DNA of 64,000 nucleotides from Paenibacillus donghaensis (GCF_002192415.1 NZ_CP021780.1:2728001-2792000); one strand, 5' to 3'. Shown: positions 16,192 to 25,885, counted from the first letter of the stretch. Numbers and translations: made by a program. Notes: generated from the sequence alone by a model not told the origin.

Positions 16192-17360
16192 AGCATCCCA
16201 CTCCGTCAGCAGGTCAGACAGACGGCATCGGAGCAACAGATACACTGAACCGCTGGCGTCTTCTGCTCGGCGAAGCCGCCGAGGACGGTTTATCTGAGGC
16301 TGCTGGTTATTCTGCTGAGGGTTTCACCTACACGGAGCAGGACGAAATTCTCGGATTTCTGTATGACCGGGAATACGGTGAGGAGCAGGGGTACCGCCAG
16401 CAAGGCGGCGGCAGAGGCAGTTCCCGGCTGACGGTGCCGAAATGGCTGCACAAGGTAAGAACACTTTTTCCCAAGCAGACCGTAGAGATTCTGGAGAAGC
16501 AGGCCCTCGACAAATATGGGCTTCACGAGCTGTTGACCGACAGGAAGCTGCTTGAATCGCTTGAACCCAATATGAATCTGCTGAAGAATATTATGCAGTT
16601 CAAGCACCGGATGAAGGGCGATGTGCTAAACAGTGCCAAGACTATTGTGCATACGGTGGTCGAAGAGCTGCGCAGGCAGCTGGAGTCCCAGGCTGTGAGC
16701 AGCCTAAGAGGCCGAAGAAGCCGATATGAGAGCAGCCGCTCCCGCTCCTTGCGCAATCTGAACTTCAAGAAGACCATCGTACGAAACCTGAAGAATTATG
16801 ATACAAGCAACCGGCGTTTCGTGATCGACCGGCTGTATTTCGACGGCAGCGTCCAGACGCACAACCGCTGGCATATCATTATTGGCGTAGACGAGAGCGG
16901 CAGTATGCTGAATTCCGTGATCTACAGTTCGATTATGGCCAGTATCTTCTACCGGTTGAATTCGCTCAAGACAAGTCTCTTTATCTTCGACACCCAGGTA
17001 GTCGACCTGTCGGGCCGGCTGGAAGACCCGGTGGATCTATTGATGAGCGTCCAGCTCGGAGGCGGTACCCATATTGCCAAAGCCTTGCGATACGGAGAGA
17101 CTCTGATCGAGAATCCGGCCCGGACGTTATTTATCCTGGTCAGTGATCTGGAGGAAGGGTATCCGGCGGAGCAGATGTACCGGGCGGCCAAGGATATTCT
17201 GGACGGCGGCAGCAGGCTGCTGGTGCTCACTGCCCTGGACTTCGCAGGAACAGCCATTTATAACGAACGTGCAGCCCAGGTGCTGACGAATATGGGAGCC
17301 TATGTGGCTGCGCTTACACCGGACAAGCTGGCCGACTGGATCGGCGATATTATTACTTAG
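16176..17360 (+). CDS. VWA domain protein, partner of the MoxR ATPase
   Basis: A 394-residue protein with a C-terminal von Willebrand A domain (about residues 225-394). The metal-ion-dependent adhesion site is complete: DESGS at 239-243, a Thr in GGGTHIAKAL (Thr298) and an Asp in LVSDLEEG. The N-terminal half is helical and charged, with a Ser/Arg-rich stretch (about 170-190). Such proteins bind targets through the metal site and are remodelled by MoxR ATPases. The start at 16176 overlaps the DUF5682 gene by 16 bp; a second in-frame ATG follows four codons later. No secretion signal, so cytoplasmic. Confidence 0.9.
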   Translation: MEADMKHPTPSAGQTDGIGATDTLNRWRLLLGEAAEDGLSEAAGYSAEGFTYTEQDEILGFLYDREYGEEQGYRQQGGGRGSSRLTVPKWLHKVRTLFPKQTVEILEKQALDKYGLHELLTDRKLLESLEPNMNLLKNIMQFKHRMKGDVLNSAKTIVHTVVEELRRQLESQAVSSLRGRRSRYESSRSRSLRNLNFKKTIVRNLKNYDTSNRRFVIDRLYFDGSVQTHNRWHIIIGVDESGSMLNSVIYSSIMASIFYRLNSLKTSLFIFDTQVVDLSGRLEDPVDLLMSVQLGGGTHIAKALRYGETLIENPARTLFILVSDLEEGYPAEQMYRAAKDILDGGSRLLVLTALDFAGTAIYNERAAQVLTNMGAYVAALTPDKLADWIGDIIT

Positions 17361-17379
17361 TAACTAGGAGGGATTAATC

Positions 17380-20300
17380 ATGAACCTGATCAATCATACT
17401 ACCAGTCCATTGATTGAGAAATTTGCTCAATCCTGCTCAGACGAATATTCCCGTACTGTTGACCGCAAAGCTGAGATTGCAGCCTATATCATGGGCGAAT
17501 CTGCTGAGTTCCCCTCATTGATGAATAACTCCAATATTTACTCTTACCGAACAATGGAGGCCCTGAAGAGAATGTCAGGCAAGGTTGACGAGCACGTTTT
17601 TACTAGGGCGGCGGGGATTGTGCTTCGCACCGGTTCGAACCAGAATCGTGTGTATTACCGTTACAATCAAATTTTCGACCTTGCCACAGGGGATACCCTT
17701 CTGCCCCGTGGCCTGGGCGCCAGAAGCGTCATCGGAGCAGAGCGGCTGGATCAGGCGGTGGAGCGCCTCCGCCTGATCGTCCAATATGCAGGGGATGCTG
17801 TGATCCAATCCGAAATAAAAAGCAGACAGAATCATTCCGCATTCGGCACCAAGAATACCGGTCACTTTCACAGTGCTGCCGGACTGCTGCTGCTGTTGAA
17901 GGCCTACAAGGCGCTGAATCCTGAGTATGTGCAGGAGAAGCAGAAGGAGCTTCCGCCGCTTCTGCAGGCGCTGCTGGATGAAGACCAGACGCGTCTTCAG
18001 GCAGAACTGGATCAAGTGCTGGAGCGGGTTGTGATTCAGCAGCTGCCGCTTAAGGACAATCTGTCCACACTGGATCTGGAGCCGCAGTTTCTGCAGGCGA
18101 AACGGGACGCGGTGCAAGCCCGCCGATTCCCGAGCTCTGCATATAGCGCTTCGCAGCATCTCCAGAGGGAAGTTTTCTACGATTCCCTGCTGCAGATCCA
18201 CAGTGCCTTTATGTACGCCATCCATCTGAAAGGCGGAAAGGAAGTCTTCCTGAAGGAGCTGGATGAGACAGGACAACTCCTGCTGGAAGCAGTCCGGGAC
18301 CTGCATGAGGTTCTTCCGCTGGAGGTGCGCAGCAACCTGCTTGAGCTGGATGACAAGGCGAAGAACCCCCAGAGCCTGCTGGCCGGAATCGTTCCACTGG
18401 ATGAACCCTACCCGTTGATCGAGCAGCTTGGAGCGCAGCTGCAGTATTTCACCATTGCCTGGAATACGCTTAAAGCAGCTGTGCAAGACGATCCCGCCAG
18501 ATCTGGACGGGCGCTGGAAATTATGCGCCGTCCTTATCCCAGAGCCTTTCTGAGGAAGGTATTGGAAGACAATAGTGCTGATCTGGAGGCGATACCGGGA
18601 AATCTGGAGCAGTTAGTTCTGCAATCTATAAGTGACTTAAGCAACAAGAACAAACATGCACTGAGTCTGATCCGCTATTTGTCCGGGGAACTGTCTCTGG
18701 AGTCTTATCTGAGTGATGATAATAAACTGACCATGTTCGACAGCCGCGACCGGGACACCAGCCGCAGAAGCGTGTTCATCGCCATCAGCTTCCTGCCGCT
18801 GGATTCGCAAGCCTACCGCCGCTTCGTCCTGCTGCTCTGCCACCCGGATACCCGGACTGCAGGTCTTCTTGCTATGCTCTATAAATCATTTGATTTCAGC
18901 GGTGAGCAGCTGCTGGCGCAGTATGAGAATGACCCGGAAGTAGACGGAGAACAGCTGCTCCTGGACCTCCTGATGCTAAATGGGCAGCAGGAATACGATT
19001 ATGTATCGATACCAAGGGTAGAATTGGGACGTATCATACAGAGCCATATGGCGAACAGCCTGAAGTTCTATAAGAAGCTGCCTACAGATACAAGGCTGAC
19101 CTTGCTGGAAACGGCCTATACGAACCGGGATTCCCTGCCCACTGAAGAGTATGCAGAGAGCCTTCGGCTTGGCTTGACTGACAGCTCCAAGCAAGCCAAT
19201 CAGCTGGCCCAGAGCGAATTCACCCGCAATCCGGACCGAGAGCTGTACGTCAACTTGTACAAGGCGGATAATAAGGCAAGCCTGAAGGAATTGGTGCTGA
19301 ACGGACTCCGGGAGCTTCCTGGTGCAAGTCAAGCCTATGAAGAGCTGCTGGCTTACGAGACTTCGGAAGCCTTGAAGCAGCTGATTCAGGTGCTGCTTAA
19401 TACCGAAGGGCAGAGTCCGACTGCAGCCCATGCCGCACTCGCCAAGCTGACAGACGCGAAGCGGATGTCACGGCTTAACTGGCTGCCGTTGGATCATCTG
19501 CCGGCTCTGCGCGGCCAAGGCGGGGAGGAGCTAGATGAAGGCATCCCACTGTATCTGCTGGTTCAATCCCTTGACTTCGCTACTGAGCCGAACCCGAGGC
19601 TGGCAGAGGTTCGGGAATATGCCGACTCGCTCTCGCTGGCAGACTTCTCAGCAGAAATACTGTCGCTGTGGATTCAGAACCAGGCTCCGGCCAAAGAGAA
19701 ATGGGTGTTGTTCCTGTCCGCATTGTTCGGTGACCGCCGGGTTATTGAACTGCTGGCGGCTCAAATTAAGGAATGGACCGAGAACAGCCGGGGTGCAATT
19801 GCCGCGGAAGCGGTTAGAGCGCTGTCCTATGTGAACGACAAGGCAGCCTTGATGACGATTGACCGTGTGAAGCGGTCCGTCAAGAACCGTCAGGTGAAAG
19901 GGGCGGCGGAAGAAGCATTGTCAATGGCCGCCGAGAATATGGGATTAACACAAGAAGAGCTGGAGGACAGACTGGTAACGTCCTTGGGCTTCGACGAGGC
20001 AGGTACACTTAGTCTAAGCTATGGTGAACGTGCATTTACCGTTAAGGTGACAGGCGATCTGCAGCTTAGCGTCCTTAATGAAGAGACAGGCAAAGAAGTC
20101 AAAAGCCTGCCGGCACCCGCTCAGAAAGACGATGCTGAATTAGCTGCACAAGCCAAAAAAACCTTCACCCAGCTTAAAAAAGACCTGAAGATGATGGTGG
20201 CAATCCAGTCTCAGCGGGTGGAGGAATCCTTGTCCAAGCAGCGGCTGTGGACGCTCGAAGCATGGCGTGATTTATTTGTGCATAATGTCATCATGCGCAA

Positions 20301-20910
20301 ATTCAGCATTGGGCTGGTATGGGCTGTCTACCGGGACGGCAAGCTGGCAGATACCTTTCGTTATATGGAAGACGGTACGTTTAACACGGTAGATGAGGAT
20401 GAATATGAATTCGCCGATGGAGTGCTGATTGGTCTGATCCATCCGGTGGAGCTGGATCAGGAGACGCTGGCGGCTTGGAGAACACAGCTGGAGGATTATG
20501 AGATCACCCAGCCGTTCGAGCAGTTGAACCGTACCGTCTATAAACCTGGCGAAGAAGACAGTGGCAGCCGTGCCTATACAGCCCTCCCGGAGGAAGATTT
20601 CTCGCCTACCGCCTTCCCGAAGGTGCTGGAGAAATACGGCTGGTACAAGGGAGCCGCTCAGGATGGAGGCATGTACTTCGAATTCTACAAAGAGTACGGT
20701 GAGCTGATCGCCGAGCTGAAATTCAGCGGAGCCAGCATCTCTTATTATGAAGGTATGGAAGATATCACGCTCGAATCACTGGCCTTCTTCACTAACCGCC
20801 ACAGCACTTATTATTATTATGATCAGACCCAGGGTCTCTATCTGGACCAAGTGCCTACCCGCGTGTACAGCGAAACGTTGTACGATATTATGCGTGCCAC
20901 AGGACGCTGA
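17380..20910 (+). CDS. Giant DUF4132 domain protein
   Basis: A 1176-residue, mostly alpha-helical protein. The C-terminal part (from about residue 930) carries the DUF4132 features: a basic helix QLKKDLKMMVAIQSQRVEESL, then W-DLFVHNVIMRKFSIGLVWAVY and FRYMEDGTFNTVDEDEYEF. The long N-terminal part looks like helical repeats and may be a scaffold. No membrane segment or signal peptide. It follows the VWA gene by 19 bp with an AGGAGGG ribosome binding site and precedes the SWIM gene by 2 bp, so it belongs to the same transcript. DUF4132 has no agreed biochemical function (the E. coli relatives are the MolR/YehI-type proteins). Confidence 0.85.
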   Translation: MNLINHTTSPLIEKFAQSCSDEYSRTVDRKAEIAAYIMGESAEFPSLMNNSNIYSYRTMEALKRMSGKVDEHVFTRAAGIVLRTGSNQNRVYYRYNQIFDLATGDTLLPRGLGARSVIGAERLDQAVERLRLIVQYAGDAVIQSEIKSRQNHSAFGTKNTGHFHSAAGLLLLLKAYKALNPEYVQEKQKELPPLLQALLDEDQTRLQAELDQVLERVVIQQLPLKDNLSTLDLEPQFLQAKRDAVQARRFPSSAYSASQHLQREVFYDSLLQIHSAFMYAIHLKGGKEVFLKELDETGQLLLEAVRDLHEVLPLEVRSNLLELDDKAKNPQSLLAGIVPLDEPYPLIEQLGAQLQYFTIAWNTLKAAVQDDPARSGRALEIMRRPYPRAFLRKVLEDNSADLEAIPGNLEQLVLQSISDLSNKNKHALSLIRYLSGELSLESYLSDDNKLTMFDSRDRDTSRRSVFIAISFLPLDSQAYRRFVLLLCHPDTRTAGLLAMLYKSFDFSGEQLLAQYENDPEVDGEQLLLDLLMLNGQQEYDYVSIPRVELGRIIQSHMANSLKFYKKLPTDTRLTLLETAYTNRDSLPTEEYAESLRLGLTDSSKQANQLAQSEFTRNPDRELYVNLYKADNKASLKELVLNGLRELPGASQAYEELLAYETSEALKQLIQVLLNTEGQSPTAAHAALAKLTDAKRMSRLNWLPLDHLPALRGQGGEELDEGIPLYLLVQSLDFATEPNPRLAEVREYADSLSLADFSAEILSLWIQNQAPAKEKWVLFLSALFGDRRVIELLAAQIKEWTENSRGAIAAEAVRALSYVNDKAALMTIDRVKRSVKNRQVKGAAEEALSMAAENMGLTQEELEDRLVTSLGFDEAGTLSLSYGERAFTVKVTGDLQLSVLNEETGKEVKSLPAPAQKDDAELAAQAKKTFTQLKKDLKMMVAIQSQRVEESLSKQRLWTLEAWRDLFVHNVIMRKFSIGLVWAVYRDGKLADTFRYMEDGTFNTVDEDEYEFADGVLIGLIHPVELDQETLAAWRTQLEDYEITQPFEQLNRTVYKPGEEDSGSRAYTALPEEDFSPTAFPKVLEKYGWYKGAAQDGGMYFEFYKEYGELIAELKFSGASISYYEGMEDITLESLAFFTNRHSTYYYYDQTQGLYLDQVPTRVYSETLYDIMRATGR

Positions 20911-20912
20911 GG

Positions 20913-22565
20913 ATGACTGCAGAGTTCAGAATGGAATTTCAGCAGTTCATTGTACGCTGCACGGAAGACTACTTGATCCGTTATGCCAATAAAGGCTTAT
21001 ATAAGCGAGCATTAAAAGAACTGGAGAAGGGCGCAGCGGTGCAGTATGACTTGGCGGAGAACGAGGTCCGCTGCACTCTGGAGGACGGCACCGAATGCAA
21101 GTTAACCGATACGCTTGCGCAGTGCCAGTGCAGCTGCCCGGCTGAAACGGTCTGCAAGCATGTGCTGATCTCGATTCTGTATTACCGCGAGCATCAAGTT
21201 GCGGATTCCGCCGGAGCTGAGCCGGTTGCCTCAGCAGACTTCAGTTGGCTGCTGAAGCTGCCGCTTGCGCAGCTGCTAAAGTCGTTTACCCCCTTGGTGG
21301 TGGCCGAGGTCCGCTTTCGGCTTAAGTTTGCTGGGGAAGTGGAGATCCGCGAGGATTCCCTGCTAACGGTCAAGCTGCTCCAGTACAATGCGGAAGTCTC
21401 CTTTACGGAGGAGCGAGACCCAGGCAAAGCTCTTTGTAGCCTGAAGCAAAGAGAAGGCGAGCTGTGCAAACTGGAGGCGCTTCTGCGCTACCGGGCACAA
21501 CAAGGGATTAACGATGCCCCGGAGCTGGACGGGCTAACCGAAACGAAGAGTATTTCGCCCGAATTTCTCAAAGAATGCGCCAGCCTCCTGTCCTCCATCC
21601 TGCGAACAGGACTGGCTCGCCTGCCGCAGACCTTTGCCGCCCGGCTGGAGACGATGGCAGTGTCGGCTCACAGTGAGGCGCTTCCTAACATAGAGCGTGC
21701 CCTGCGTGGAATTCAAGGAGAGCTTGAACTGTTTTTTGCCCGGCACGTCCGCTTCTCGATGACTGCCTTCCTGGACCGGCTCAGTGAGCTGGGTCTGATG
21801 ATTGAAGCCCTTGCGCAGCCGCTTGCGGCGGAGCAGCAAGAACAGCTCGTCGGAAGTTTCCGCAGCCAATATTACACCGTTCCGAAGCTTAGATTGTATG
21901 CGCTCGGAGCCGATGCCTGGGAGACAAGGTCGGCCTACAGGGGCATCACCTATTATTTCTTCGGACTTGAAGACCAAGCCATCTATACGTATACCGATAC
22001 TCGCCCGGTGTATTATGAAGGTGCAGAGTTCAATTTCTCCAAGCAATATGCAGCTTATTCGCCCTGGCTGCCTGGCATTAGCATGAAGCAACTCAGCAGG
22101 GAACAGCTTGAATTCAGCGGAGTAAAAGTAAATGGGGAGCGGCGGCTGTCCACCGCTGAAGGAGCAAGGCTGGAGCTGGTGCCCCGAATGAGGGTGGAGG
22201 AGCTGGACTTCGGCACTCTCGTTCCTGGCAGCAGCCAGCAGGAGAGGCTGCAAGCCGAGACTGCCTTATTCAGCGGGGGCAAAGAGCAGCTTGCCATTCT
22301 GCCTGTTGCCCGGATTACCGAAACCCGGTTCGATCCTTCCTCACAGCAACTAGTGCTTACTGCCGAGCTGGAGGCAGGTGAACCGCTGGAGCTGACCTTG
22401 CCCTTTGAGCAGGATTGGGCGAAAGCGGTCAACCGCCTTGAACAGCATGCCGGCTTGAAGCTTGCAGACCCTTTCCTGGCACTGGTGCGGCTGGAAGGCA
22501 GCCGGATTCAACCGGTCAGCTTCCTGAAAGGACAGCAGCTGATCAGCCTGAAGCTGGATCTATAG
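20913..22565 (+). CDS. SWIM zinc-finger protein
   Basis: A 550-residue protein with a SWIM zinc finger near its N-terminus: the CxCx(n)CxH ligands are Cys73, Cys75, Cys81 and His83 within CQCSCPAETVCKH. SWIM domains bind DNA or proteins. The remainder shows no catalytic motif I recognise; it alternates helical and beta-rich stretches. The start codon lies 2 bp after the DUF4132 stop, implying translational coupling, and the gene is followed after 31 bp by a small 91-residue gene. Proteins of this architecture commonly accompany MoxR/VWA/DUF4132 genes. Confidence 0.85.
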   Translation: MTAEFRMEFQQFIVRCTEDYLIRYANKGLYKRALKELEKGAAVQYDLAENEVRCTLEDGTECKLTDTLAQCQCSCPAETVCKHVLISILYYREHQVADSAGAEPVASADFSWLLKLPLAQLLKSFTPLVVAEVRFRLKFAGEVEIREDSLLTVKLLQYNAEVSFTEERDPGKALCSLKQREGELCKLEALLRYRAQQGINDAPELDGLTETKSISPEFLKECASLLSSILRTGLARLPQTFAARLETMAVSAHSEALPNIERALRGIQGELELFFARHVRFSMTAFLDRLSELGLMIEALAQPLAAEQQEQLVGSFRSQYYTVPKLRLYALGADAWETRSAYRGITYYFFGLEDQAIYTYTDTRPVYYEGAEFNFSKQYAAYSPWLPGISMKQLSREQLEFSGVKVNGERRLSTAEGARLELVPRMRVEELDFGTLVPGSSQQERLQAETALFSGGKEQLAILPVARITETRFDPSSQQLVLTAELEAGEPLELTLPFEQDWAKAVNRLEQHAGLKLADPFLALVRLEGSRIQPVSFLKGQQLISLKLDL

Positions 22566-22596
22566 GTGGCGTAACATAGGGAGGAAGGATAAACCG

Positions 22597-22872
22597 ATGG
22601 AAGACCTAACCCATATACTGGACAACATCCGCAACAGTAATAACGAGCTGCTGCTGCGGGGGCTGTCTCAGCTGACACGGCAAGATCTGGAGCGGCTGGA
22701 GCAGCGGGCTGCCGCTGCCACAGAGCTGCAGATGGATTACCTGGCAGAGCTGCTGAACCAGCTAGGTGAGGAAGGAAGCAAGTTAATGCTTGGCGGCGGG
22801 GATGAGGTACGATTACACCGGCTTTTCCTACGCCTGTGCCAATATGTGCGTCTGGCGGAGGAATCAGCTTAG
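22597..22872 (+). CDS. Small helical protein, last gene of the MoxR operon
   Basis: A 91-residue, Leu/Glu/Arg-rich, probably all-helical protein of no family I recognise. GGGAGGA lies upstream and the spacing (31 bp after the SWIM gene) places it in the operon. Its last 24 codons recur at 25886-25960, about 90% identical in DNA and with mostly silent differences, ending at the same stop position next to the convergent P-loop gene. That indicates that the locus once ended directly against the P-loop gene and was later split by the 3-kb iron cassette. It may be a small adaptor or regulator of the system (inference). Confidence 0.7.
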   Translation: MEDLTHILDNIRNSNNELLLRGLSQLTRQDLERLEQRAAAATELQMDYLAELLNQLGEEGSKLMLGGGDEVRLHRLFLRLCQYVRLAEESA

Positions 22873-23008
22873 GCGTCCATGAAATGCTCCATTGCGCATC
22901 GCCTGGCGACGATCAGGAATTAACAATATTTAGTGGATATGAGTCCTGTGCGCTTGCTTTGGTTTCCATGGGTTGAAGAGCACAGCCGTCCGTAAGGGAG
23001 AAGTAGAA

Positions 23009-24634
23009 ATGAAGCCCTACCATAACAAGCCGCTCCATAGAATTTATAGGTTACAAGAAGCGGGGAAACACCAAGTCGGCGGCGGGCTTGCCGTAAGTCC
23101 CGAAATCGTCCAATCCCCTCTCGTTCTGACACCGGAGGAAGGAAATGTTCAAATTACCGTGGAAGGGGAGCGTACAACGCTTAGAATGGGAGAAATTCTT
23201 TTTCTAAGTGCAGGCACGGCTTATCAGTTGAATGGGACAGTGGAGGCACCGGCCTCTGTTCATTCGCTCTCCTATGAGGTATATGAGCTGGGCAGCAGCA
23301 CGGAACAAGAACTGGTGTACAAGCTGTGCCGTGAATTTTTTCCAACGAATGGCATCCTGCCTGTTCGCCTGACGAACAAGATTTCCCGCTTATTCAGTGA
23401 ACTGGAAGATCTCAACACCAACAATCTGGCAGCCGATACCGATAAAATTCAGTCCCTGCTGTGCCAAATACATTTGCTGGTCATCGAGGCGAAGGCGGGA
23501 ACAACCATTACGGACAGTTCGTATTTCAGGATGCTCTCCTATCTCCATCAGAACTTTCATAAAGAGATTACCCGGGAGGTGATGTCTCAGATGATGGGGT
23601 TTAATCCCCGTTATTTCTCGATTTGGTTCCGCAAGCAGACCGGTTGGAGTTTCACGGAGTATTTAACACATCTCAGAGTGAATAAAGCGAAGATGCAGCT
23701 AATGTGCGGCGAAACAACAATCCAAGAGATATCCCAAAGAGTGGGCTACACAGACGGACTGTATCTCAGCCGCAAATTTAAGCAGATCACCGGGATGACC
23801 CCGACGCAATTCCGCGCACGCCCCAAACCGAAGCGGATTGTAGCGCTGCAATTTTACGGAGATTTGCTTGCTCTGGGGGTACTGCCTGTTGCAGCTGATC
23901 CCCATATAATGAACAACTCCTTGCTGCTGTCGCCGGAGCTTGAAGGGGTGAGAGGGCTTGAGTTGCCTACAGATACTGCAGAACCGGTTTCGTCCGACCT
24001 GGAAGCAGACTTGGTCATTGCCTCGACTTTCCTGAGCCCACAGCAGCTGAGATACCTTGAGAAGTTGGGGCCGCTCATTACCGTAGAATGTGACGACATG
24101 GACAGGCTGGAGCAGATCCGTCTCTTCGGGAGGCTGCTGGGTGAAGAAGAGCGGGCTGAGGCTTGGGTCAGACATTATCAATTGAAAGTAGATTCGGCCC
24201 GGCATCGGCTGTCCGCCCTAATCAAATCCGGTGAAACGGTAGCGGTCTATGAAATCAGGCAAAATAACGGGATTTACATCTGGAATCATACGGCTCGGGG
24301 AGTGTACAACCTGTACCCGATGCTTGGCTTGACTCCGCCTGACAAGGTAAGGACAGATGTACTGGAGCGGAACGAGCATTTGTGCATTTCCGTTTCAGAC
24401 TTGCCGGAGTATGCCGCAGACCATATGTTTGTTGTCGCTTCGGGCCGCCAGGGTTGGACTGCCTGGACACGCAAACATATTAGTAAAAGCGCAGTTTGGC
24501 GTAATCTTCCGGCATTTAGGAACGGGAATATCTATTATCTGAAGCTTGAGGAATTCTGGTACAGCGAGGGGCTTGCACTGGAGCGTCAGCTGGAGATACA
24601 GACTAATCTGTTAACCGGCTGCAGTTTAAACTGA
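23009..24634 (+). CDS. AraC family regulator fused to a siderophore-binding domain
   Basis: A 541-residue regulator resembling Bacillus Btr: an N-terminal cupin-like sensor segment, an AraC double helix-turn-helix in the middle (about residues 170-275, with GFNPRYFSIWFRKQTG and VGYTDGLYLSRKFKQITG), and a C-terminal periplasmic-binding-protein-like domain (about 285-541) of the type that binds iron-siderophore. The cytoplasmic sensor would activate adjacent iron-uptake genes when it binds ferri-siderophore. ATG 23009 was chosen for AAGGGAG 8 bp upstream; a TTG at 22973 is in frame. It is followed by a Fur box and a siderophore-binding lipoprotein. Confidence 0.9.
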   Translation: MKPYHNKPLHRIYRLQEAGKHQVGGGLAVSPEIVQSPLVLTPEEGNVQITVEGERTTLRMGEILFLSAGTAYQLNGTVEAPASVHSLSYEVYELGSSTEQELVYKLCREFFPTNGILPVRLTNKISRLFSELEDLNTNNLAADTDKIQSLLCQIHLLVIEAKAGTTITDSSYFRMLSYLHQNFHKEITREVMSQMMGFNPRYFSIWFRKQTGWSFTEYLTHLRVNKAKMQLMCGETTIQEISQRVGYTDGLYLSRKFKQITGMTPTQFRARPKPKRIVALQFYGDLLALGVLPVAADPHIMNNSLLLSPELEGVRGLELPTDTAEPVSSDLEADLVIASTFLSPQQLRYLEKLGPLITVECDDMDRLEQIRLFGRLLGEEERAEAWVRHYQLKVDSARHRLSALIKSGETVAVYEIRQNNGIYIWNHTARGVYNLYPMLGLTPPDKVRTDVLERNEHLCISVSDLPEYAADHMFVVASGRQGWTAWTRKHISKSAVWRNLPAFRNGNIYYLKLEEFWYSEGLALERQLEIQTNLLTGCSLN

Positions 24635-24713
24635 CAATAGTCCATAGGCAAATCGATGTGTTAGCGTGTATATATGTGTTCCCCCTGAGGTGGTATAGTA
24701 GACGGAGATTGAA

Positions 24714-24734
24714 TGATATTGATTATCAATATCA
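24714..24734. promoter_or_regulatory. Fur box, perfect 21-bp palindrome
   Basis: Arms TGATATTGAT and ATCAATATCA flank a single T. This fits the Fur consensus of two inverted heptamers TGATAAT separated by one base. It lies about 30 bp before the lipoprotein start, so iron repletion should repress that gene. Confidence 0.85.
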
Positions 24735-24762
24735 AATAAAATAGCTTCAAGGGGGATTTACA

Positions 24763-25797
24763 TTGTACAACATAACAGCCATGGGAAAAATGAGCAGAAT
24801 AGCCTTTGCGCTAATACTAGTGATGATATTGAGTGCCTGCGGACAAGTTGCGAACCAGGGCAACAATTCGGGGAACGCAGCCAACACAGCCAACGCGGGC
24901 AACGCAGCCGCTGACGAGAGCGCCGCCAGCAGCGCGGAACAGGCAGCAGAAACGGAAGAATGGACCTATGAGAGCGACAAAGGGTCGGTACAGATTTCCC
25001 GGAATCCACAGAGAGTAGTCTTGCCCGCATCGGACTTCATAGGTGATTTACTGACCTTGGACGTAACGCCCATTGGCGTTACCGGAAATAATATCTTGGA
25101 GAATCCGTACTTCAAAGAGCCATTGGCCGGGGTAGAAGTTGTGGGTGATGATACTACATTGTCGCTAGAAAAAATTATAACTCTAAATCCGGATCTGATT
25201 ATTACCTATCAAGAAGAAAACTATGAACAACTTTCCAAGATTGCGCCGACGGTCTTCATTCCCTGGGGCAAATACAACTACAAGGAACGATTGATCGAAA
25301 TCGGTAAAATTCTGAACAAGGAACAGCAGGCGGTGCAGTGGGTAGCTGATTTTGACAAGAAACTGGAAGATAAAAAAGCGGAAATTGCAGACCTGATCGC
25401 AGCGGACAAAAAAGTGGCCATCTTCGAAATTGCCGGCAAAGAGCTGTATTTGTACGGTTCCTCCTATGGACGGGGCGGCGAGATTCTGTATAACGGACTT
25501 GGGCTGCATGCGCCGAAGATTGTTGAGGAAGCGGCTTTTGAGGAAGGCTGGGCCTCCGTTTCCCACGAAGCACTGCCGGAGTATCTGGGCGAAGCCGATT
25601 ACATCTTCCAGGGCTTCAGCCGCGGAGATGAGCAGGACAGGCTCGACGTTATGGAGAGTCCAATCTGGAAGAGCCTCCCGGCTGTACAAGCAGGGCATGT
25701 GTTCACTTATGACCTCACCACATATTATTTCTCGGATGCTTATGCGCTGAACAAGCAGCTGGATGAGATTATAGGGGTATTAAAGTCTTTTCAATAA
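24763..25797 (+). CDS. Iron-siderophore ABC transporter substrate-binding lipoprotein
   Basis: A 344-residue extracytoplasmic receptor of the FeuA/FhuD/BtuF class (cluster A helical-backbone binding protein). The signal peptide ends in LSAC, so Cys26 is lipid-anchored; an Asn/Ala-rich linker of about 40 residues follows. The domain has the usual GSVQISRNPQRVV start, LNPDLIITYQEENYEQLSKIAPTVFIPWG in the middle and the SYGRGGEILYNGLG segment seen in bacillibactin or catecholate receptors. The TTG at 24763 has GGGGG upstream; ATG 24781 is possible. Controlled by the Fur box at 24714 and probably by the AraC protein before it. No permease or ATPase is adjacent. Confidence 0.92.
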   Translation: MYNITAMGKMSRIAFALILVMILSACGQVANQGNNSGNAANTANAGNAAADESAASSAEQAAETEEWTYESDKGSVQISRNPQRVVLPASDFIGDLLTLDVTPIGVTGNNILENPYFKEPLAGVEVVGDDTTLSLEKIITLNPDLIITYQEENYEQLSKIAPTVFIPWGKYNYKERLIEIGKILNKEQQAVQWVADFDKKLEDKKAEIADLIAADKKVAIFEIAGKELYLYGSSYGRGGEILYNGLGLHAPKIVEEAAFEEGWASVSHEALPEYLGEADYIFQGFSRGDEQDRLDVMESPIWKSLPAVQAGHVFTYDLTTYYFSDAYALNKQLDEIIGVLKSFQ

Positions 25798-25812
25798 GTA
25801 AATACTTCCCAA

Positions 25813-25851
25813 AAAGCAGCGAGTTTCTTGTTATTAGAAACTCGCTGCTTT
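25813..25851 (+). terminator. Terminator of the siderophore lipoprotein gene
   Basis: AAAGCAGCGAGTTTC and GAAACTCGCTGCTTT form a perfect 15-bp stem around a 9-nt loop. The run of A on the left would also serve the minus strand. Confidence 0.85.
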
Positions 25852-25885
25852 CGTGGTAAGCCCAGCGTGGGCGGCATCTCTAGTC

